This document shows positions 60,704 through 64,000 of a stretch of DNA of 64,000 nucleotides, in pieces. A program made the position numbers and the translations under genes. The number at the start of each line of letters is the position of its first letter. Position 1 is the stretch's first letter. This DNA comes from Methylobacterium sp. J-067 (GTDB taxonomy: Bacteria > Pseudomonadota > Alphaproteobacteria > Rhizobiales > Beijerinckiaceae). Under the pieces are notes generated by a model, which worked only from the letters and a program-made list of their open reading frames with translations, did no database searches and was not told the DNA's origin. The DNA is taken from assembly GCF_022829465.1 (NCBI RefSeq), contig NZ_JAKSXZ010000110.1, forward strand, positions 1 through 64,000, given 5' to 3'.

Positions 60704-61072
60704 CTAGTCCCCCGTCCCGACGTCGACGTTGCCCTGCGCGCAGCCGGGCACAGTCCCGAACAGCTCCTCACTGCGCTCGAACAGGACCATCCGGCCCATC
60801 TTCCCCAGATCGATGAGGATCAGGCCCATGCTCCGCACGGCCACCCCCTCGCCGGTCCGCGCGCGCCACTTCCCTGTGCGGGTGTCCCGCGTCTCGCAGC
60901 GCGCCGTGACCGACCACTCCCCGGGGCCCGTGCGCCGGAGCGAAAGGTTGGTCGTCAGCTCATCGACGCCCTTGCGCTCGGTCGTGCTGGCTTGCCAGCG
61001 GGGCTGATCCATCGGGCCAGCTGCAGCCGGGCCGGCCACCGCGAGGGCGGCCAGGGTGAGAACGGTACGCAT
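60704..61072 (-). CDS. Secreted hypothetical protein
   Basis: A 122-residue protein with a signal peptide (MRTVLTLAALAVAGPAAAG). The mature part is rich in beta strands, such as NLSLRRTGPGEWSVTARCET and SMGLILIDLGKMGRMVLFER, with two Cys. It converges with the IS-split gene and their stops overlap in CTAG. It is the last gene of the minus-strand accessory operon. No family recognised. Confidence 0.6.
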   Translation of the reverse strand: MRTVLTLAALAVAGPAAAGPMDQPRWQASTTERKGVDELTTNLSLRRTGPGEWSVTARCETRDTRTGKWRARTGEGVAVRSMGLILIDLGKMGRMVLFERSEELFGTVPGCAQGNVDVGTGD

Positions 61073-61207
61073 CACACTCTCCGTTGACACTTGCTGCGTG
61101 CGCCCGCGAGCGGCCTACGTGCGGCCCCGGGGATTCAATCGCTTTGACACTGGCGGCCCCGAATTCATGCCGTTGGACACCGCCGTGAAGGTTTCGACAC
61201 CGTTGAG

Positions 61208-61639
61208 TCAGATGCCCCACGGGTCGAGGTCGAGGTCATCCTCGCCGTAGCGAGGCAGGCTGTCGAGCAGCGCGTCGACCTCCTCGTCGGTCGGCGGCGT
61301 GTACGGTGCGGCCTCGGGTGCCGTCGGCACGGGCTCGGGCACGTACTGCGTCCCGAGGCGGTAGAACCGGCCCTCCGTCCGGACCCAGCCGTCCCCTCGC
61401 GCGATCAGCGGCGACGTCCACGCGAACGTGGATCCCAGCCGGGGATGCCCGGTGACGTAGCCCTTGAGCGACGGCAGGTCAGTGCCGGGGTACGTAGTCT
61501 CCTCCCACCGGTCGATGTGCGGGGCGTCCGCGAGCTGCTCCGGGGACGGCGTCCAGCCCGAGGCCAGGAGGTCGGCGTCCCGAACACGGCTGCGGTTGCG
61601 CTCAGCGATCTCGGCGAGCGACGGACGGCGACATCTCAT
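61208..61639 (-). CDS. Small orphan protein, paralogue of upstream gene
   Basis: A 143-residue acidic protein from ATG 61639, which overlaps the preceding stop as ATGA. The core WEETTYPGTDLPSLKGYVTG then HPRLGSTFAWTSPLIARGDG and WVRTEGRFYRLG resembles the gene immediately upstream (ISGHPRYPDGARVTTSAV). I believe related proteins are filed under a domain of unknown function (possibly DUF6634) in Hyphomicrobiales mobile elements; this is memory and uncertain. Confidence 0.6.
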   Translation of the reverse strand: MRCRRPSLAEIAERNRSRVRDADLLASGWTPSPEQLADAPHIDRWEETTYPGTDLPSLKGYVTGHPRLGSTFAWTSPLIARGDGWVRTEGRFYRLGTQYVPEPVPTAPEAAPYTPPTDEEVDALLDSLPRYGEDDLDLDPWGI

Positions 61640-61941
61640 AGTGGAACTCCCCTCGAATACGGTAGATCGATGCACCGTCCCAGTTTGAGAAGCCCGGTCG
61701 CATACGACCAGGCCCAGCCCTGGATTTCGCCGGCGGGCTCGTCCTCGATCATCTGCACGGCCGACGTCGTGACCCGGGCGCCGTCGGGATACCGTGGGTG
61801 CCCCGAGATGATCCCCGTGAGCACGGCGCCGTCCGCGGACCGGTCGTCAGGTTCGAGGAGCCACTGGTCCAGCAGCGGGGCGCCGGACAGGCGGTAGAGG
61901 TCGGCCGGGAGGCGGCCGGGGTAGCGCTGTCGCAGGGCCAT
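61636..61941 (-). CDS. Small orphan protein, first of a tandem paralogous pair
   Basis: A 101-residue protein from ATG 61941. The pattern LYRLSGAPLLDQWLLEPDDR, TGIISGHPRYPDGARVTTSA and GWAWSYATGLLKLG parallels the next gene. Stop and next start overlap by four bases. No catalytic motif or membrane segment is visible. Confidence 0.55.
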   Translation of the reverse strand: MALRQRYPGRLPADLYRLSGAPLLDQWLLEPDDRSADGAVLTGIISGHPRYPDGARVTTSAVQMIEDEPAGEIQGWAWSYATGLLKLGRCIDLPYSRGVPL

Positions 61942-62071
61942 GTCACCACTCCATCGTCATCCAGGGTTCTCCACCCTGGAGCTTCATCAGGTGCAGGACG
62001 CGGCACTCTTCGATCGGCTCGACCTACAGGTCGACGAAGGTGTCGTGCTCGAACGGGTCGAATAGAAGGGG

Positions 62072-62227
62072 CTACTCGCCGCCCCACTCGGGCTCAACCA
62101 CAACGAGGAGCCCTCGGGCCCAGGCGCACACTTCGCGCTGTCCCGTGCGCCAAATGCGTGCGACCGCTCCCGGCTTCACCACGAGCGTCACGTCGACGAG
62201 GCGCACGCTCGCCTCATGCCCGATCAC
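62072..62227 (-). CDS. 51-residue orphan protein
   Basis: From GTG 62227 the frame reads VIGHEASVRLVDVTLVVKPG and ends VVVEPEWGGE at TAG 62072. It looks like a compact beta protein. The GTG overlaps the stop of the preceding mini-ORF as GTGA. Found by reading the strand directly. No family recognised. Confidence 0.5.
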   Translation of the reverse strand: MIGHEASVRLVDVTLVVKPGAVARIWRTGQREVCAWARGLLVVVEPEWGGE

Positions 62228-62286
62228 GCGGCCGTTCTCTCGGTCGAGTAAAGGCCCTTCCGGCGGTTCCAGTAGGCGTCGATCAC
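62224..62286 (-). CDS. 20-residue mini-ORF linked by two GTGA overlaps
   Basis: GTG 62286 overlaps the stop of the 83-residue gene, and its own TGA overlaps the GTG of the 51-residue gene. It encodes VIDAYWNRRKGLYSTERTAA. It may be a bridging cistron for translational coupling or chance; its position between two GTGA junctions is the only support. Confidence 0.3.
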   Translation of the reverse strand: MIDAYWNRRKGLYSTERTAA

Positions 62287-62534
62287 GGCTGGCCTCCCGT
62301 GCGATCCGGGTGGCTGAATGCGGCCGCCCGGCAGATGACCGAGGCCTTCCTGATGGCGAGGTCGGGGTCGATCTCGCCGGCCAGGAGCTCGCGTTCGAGC
62401 TGGAAGGTGAACAGGATCGCGGAGGCCGCGACGGCGTCGTTCACGTGCCGGAGCTCGACGCGGTTGGCCACGAGCTTCCAGTTGATGAAGAGCAGACGCT
62501 CCGGGCGCACGGGCTCTATGAGAGAGTACGTCAT
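62283..62534 (-). CDS. 83-residue orphan protein after AAA ATPase
   Basis: From ATG 62534: MTYSLIEPVRPERLLFINWK, then a long helix HVNDAVAASAILFTFQLERE and a Cys near the end. It starts 11 bases after the AAA ATPase stop and its own stop overlaps the next GTG. Predominantly helical, no signal. It may be an adaptor or small partner of the ATPase (inference from coupling only). Confidence 0.55.
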   Translation of the reverse strand: MTYSLIEPVRPERLLFINWKLVANRVELRHVNDAVAASAILFTFQLERELLAGEIDPDLAIRKASVICRAAAFSHPDRTGGQP

Positions 62535-62545
62535 CGCCGCTTCCC

Positions 62546-63997
62546 TTAGTGCCGGGCCACGGGCGCGGCGTCGCGCGCCTGCAGGATCCTCGCGACCAGA
62601 CGCTGGAGCCGGCGGACCGACCCTCCGCGCCAGGCGTCGGCCAGGGCAGAGAGCTCCTCCCCGTCGAGGTCGCCCCAGCGCTCGTCCAGCCCGAGCTCGC
62701 GGCACGCCTGGCGGGCGAGCGCGGGGGCGAGGAGGCCCAGGTGCTCCGGCCCCGGCTCGTCGACCCGCACGACCGTCATGCGGTCGAGGAGGCTCGCCGG
62801 GATCCCGTCGAGGCTGTTCGCCGTGCACACGTACGTGACGTGCGACAGGTCGAGCTCGGCCAGAAGGTAGGGCGACCGCCACGCCCGGGCTGTCTCCGCC
62901 TCGAACAGGCCATGCAGGATGTCGAACGGGTGCCCCCCGCTGGTCCGCGACCCCGCGGCCTTGTCGAGCTCGTCCAGCAGGACCAGCCCGTTCGCCGTCC
63001 CCGACCGCGCCAGCAGCCCGTCGACGACGCCGGGGTGCCCAGACGACCATCTTATGGGCGTACCCCCGATCGAATTATCGGAGGTGGAGTCCAGGCTGAA
63101 CCGGGCGAACGGGAGGTTCGAGACCTCCGCCGCCTGGCGGACGAGACGCGACTTGCCGGAGCCCGGCGCGCCGACGAGGCACGTCACGGACAGCCCCCAG
63201 TGGGGGCGGCCGCCCTGGCCGGCGCGGATCGCCCGGACCGCCGGCGCGTGCCACGGAGCCTCGGCGACGAGCCCCGCCTCCCACGCGGTCCAGTCCGCCG
63301 GGACCGGGCGCAGCGGCAGGGGAGCGCCAAGGCCCTTGCTAAGCAGGCGCTTCACCTCCCTGGCGTTGTCCGCCTTCCCGACGGCCTCGACGATGCCGGC
63401 CGGGAACACGATGACGCCGGCGGAGGCCTCGGGCTCGTCGAGCAGGTTGGCCACGACGCGGTTCGCGCGGTCGTCACTGTCCCGGGGGTCGAAACCCGTG
63501 TCGTCGCGGACCTCACCCTTGGCGGCCTGGGCGTCCGCGAGGCGGAGCTCGCGCCAGAACTCGATGTTGCCGGCGTCACGCTCCATGTCCGGGACGACCG
63601 CCGCGCGCAGGCGCGCGATGTCGGCGTCCTTCTTAGGGTCGAAGGCGTCGGCCACTTGGAGATGTCCGACCTCACGCAGCACCGCTACAGTCGTGAGCAT
63701 CAGGATCAGGACGGCGTCGTCGTGGACCGCCGCGGCGGCGACCATCGTGGCGTGGAGCGCCAGGCAGGTCGACGTGTAGTGCCCCATGAACGCCGCCACG
63801 AACCTGAGCCTCGCGGCGATCAAGTTGCACGCCCACTGGACGTCCGTGGAGAGCCCCTCGTCGAGCGCGAACCGTTCCGCGCACTTGGCCGCCGCAACGA
63901 CGTCGTCGACCTTGGGGGTGCCACGAAGCGGCTCGATCAGCGCGGCCAGGGCCTCCGGCAGGCCGCGTGTCTCGACCTGGAATGCCCACGACCTCAC
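62546..63997 (-). CDS. AAA+ ATPase, possibly truncated at window edge
   Basis: A 483-residue frame from GTG 63997 to 62546; the frame is still open at the window edge, so the true start could be outside. Residues 1-250 are helical and unrecognised. The AAA core has Walker A LVGAPGSGKSRLVRQAAEVS, Walker B GLVLLDELDKAAG, sensor 1 VTYVCTANSLDGIPASLLDR and an arginine-finger region SLLDRMTVVRVDEPGPEH. The core is Lon/MoxR-like. No protease domain follows. It probably remodels a protein or nucleoprotein partner; context with small orphans suggests a mobile-element function. Confidence 0.72.
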   Translation of the reverse strand: MRSWAFQVETRGLPEALAALIEPLRGTPKVDDVVAAAKCAERFALDEGLSTDVQWACNLIAARLRFVAAFMGHYTSTCLALHATMVAAAAVHDDAVLILMLTTVAVLREVGHLQVADAFDPKKDADIARLRAAVVPDMERDAGNIEFWRELRLADAQAAKGEVRDDTGFDPRDSDDRANRVVANLLDEPEASAGVIVFPAGIVEAVGKADNAREVKRLLSKGLGAPLPLRPVPADWTAWEAGLVAEAPWHAPAVRAIRAGQGGRPHWGLSVTCLVGAPGSGKSRLVRQAAEVSNLPFARFSLDSTSDNSIGGTPIRWSSGHPGVVDGLLARSGTANGLVLLDELDKAAGSRTSGGHPFDILHGLFEAETARAWRSPYLLAELDLSHVTYVCTANSLDGIPASLLDRMTVVRVDEPGPEHLGLLAPALARQACRELGLDERWGDLDGEELSALADAWRGGSVRRLQRLVARILQARDAAPVARH

Positions 63998-64000
63998 GTC

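Larger units (their letters stand above)
59154..60707 (+). pseudogene. Membrane-anchored hypothetical gene split by an IS5-family element
   Basis: The 5-prime part (59154-59283) encodes MLSDAAQVAAVYTSGGLVAF, a single membrane helix and ARAIDRWKGATL. The 3-prime part (60136-60707) continues GKDRSIDLSGEAAAQVEAQK, a Pro-rich linker (residues about 65-90) and a soluble helical domain. Removing the IS with one CTAG copy rejoins them into an unbroken 233-codon frame, so this was one gene. No family recognised. Its TAG stop shares a CTAG with the stop of the opposing gene at 60704. Confidence 0.75.

Noticed and set aside
1..64000. CRISPR arrays, rRNA or tRNA genes
   Set aside because: No regularly spaced direct repeats and no tRNA-like cloverleaf or rRNA-like stretch was seen on reading through, though a covariance-model scan would be needed to exclude them.

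Overview
The window looks like a chromosomal or megaplasmid segment of a high-GC alphaproteobacterium, most likely Methylobacterium/Methylorubrum or a near relative (Hyphomicrobiales). This is an inference from base composition, the style of the glp, chr and sulfonate genes, and the decayed intergenic repeats. No rRNA, tRNA or CRISPR array was seen.

Layout. 0-5.2 kb: a left-edge partial gene, an MFS transporter, a PAP2 phosphatase, a GNAT acetyltransferase, small proteins and an MgtC-type membrane protein. 5.3-9.4 kb: a glycerol-3-phosphate operon glpR-glpD-glpT on the minus strand, closed by a clear terminator and carrying repeated GAAAGCGAA operator-like sites. 9.8-15.2 kb: a TetR-controlled RND efflux operon (small membrane protein, TetR, adaptor, pump) behind two near-identical palindromes. 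15.4-22 kb: a patchy zone of small enzymes (VOC, MAPEG, catalase-like, YbdK ligase) mixed with five broken genes (crp/fnr, ccdA, a frameshifted small gene, a rhodanese with an amber codon, a chrA fragment). 22-25.8 kb: a cystathionine gamma-synthase behind a perfect 32-bp palindrome, then an intact rhodanese-ChrB fusion plus ChrA chromate module.

26.4-56.2 kb is a 30-kb sulfur-scavenging island. It holds an Ssu-type ABC transporter with an extra CysA-like ATPase, four sulfonate-type binding proteins, six flavin-dependent LLM monooxygenases, an SfnB-like acyl-CoA-dehydrogenase-fold oxidase, a TauD-like dioxygenase, SoxCD sulfite dehydrogenase, a split YeeE/YedE (thiosulfate-type) transporter, CysE serine acetyltransferase and MetNIQ with a second MetQ. 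In the middle sits a family 2 encapsulin shell with a cyclic-nucleotide-binding-like domain, overlapped by its cysteine desulfurase cargo with a long disordered N-terminus. A coherent reading (inference) is: import of organosulfur compounds, oxidative release of sulfite, sulfite detoxification or assimilation, CysE-driven cysteine synthesis, then cysteine desulfuration inside a protein shell, possibly as a sulfur store.

56.2-64 kb is accessory DNA. It has a decayed 1.1-kb gap, orphan genes, a KilAC-like protein, an IS5-family element inserted in frame-restorable fashion into a membrane protein gene, and a tight minus-strand operon (AAA+ ATPase followed by several small orphan proteins linked by GTGA/ATGA overlaps) that looks like part of a mobile element.
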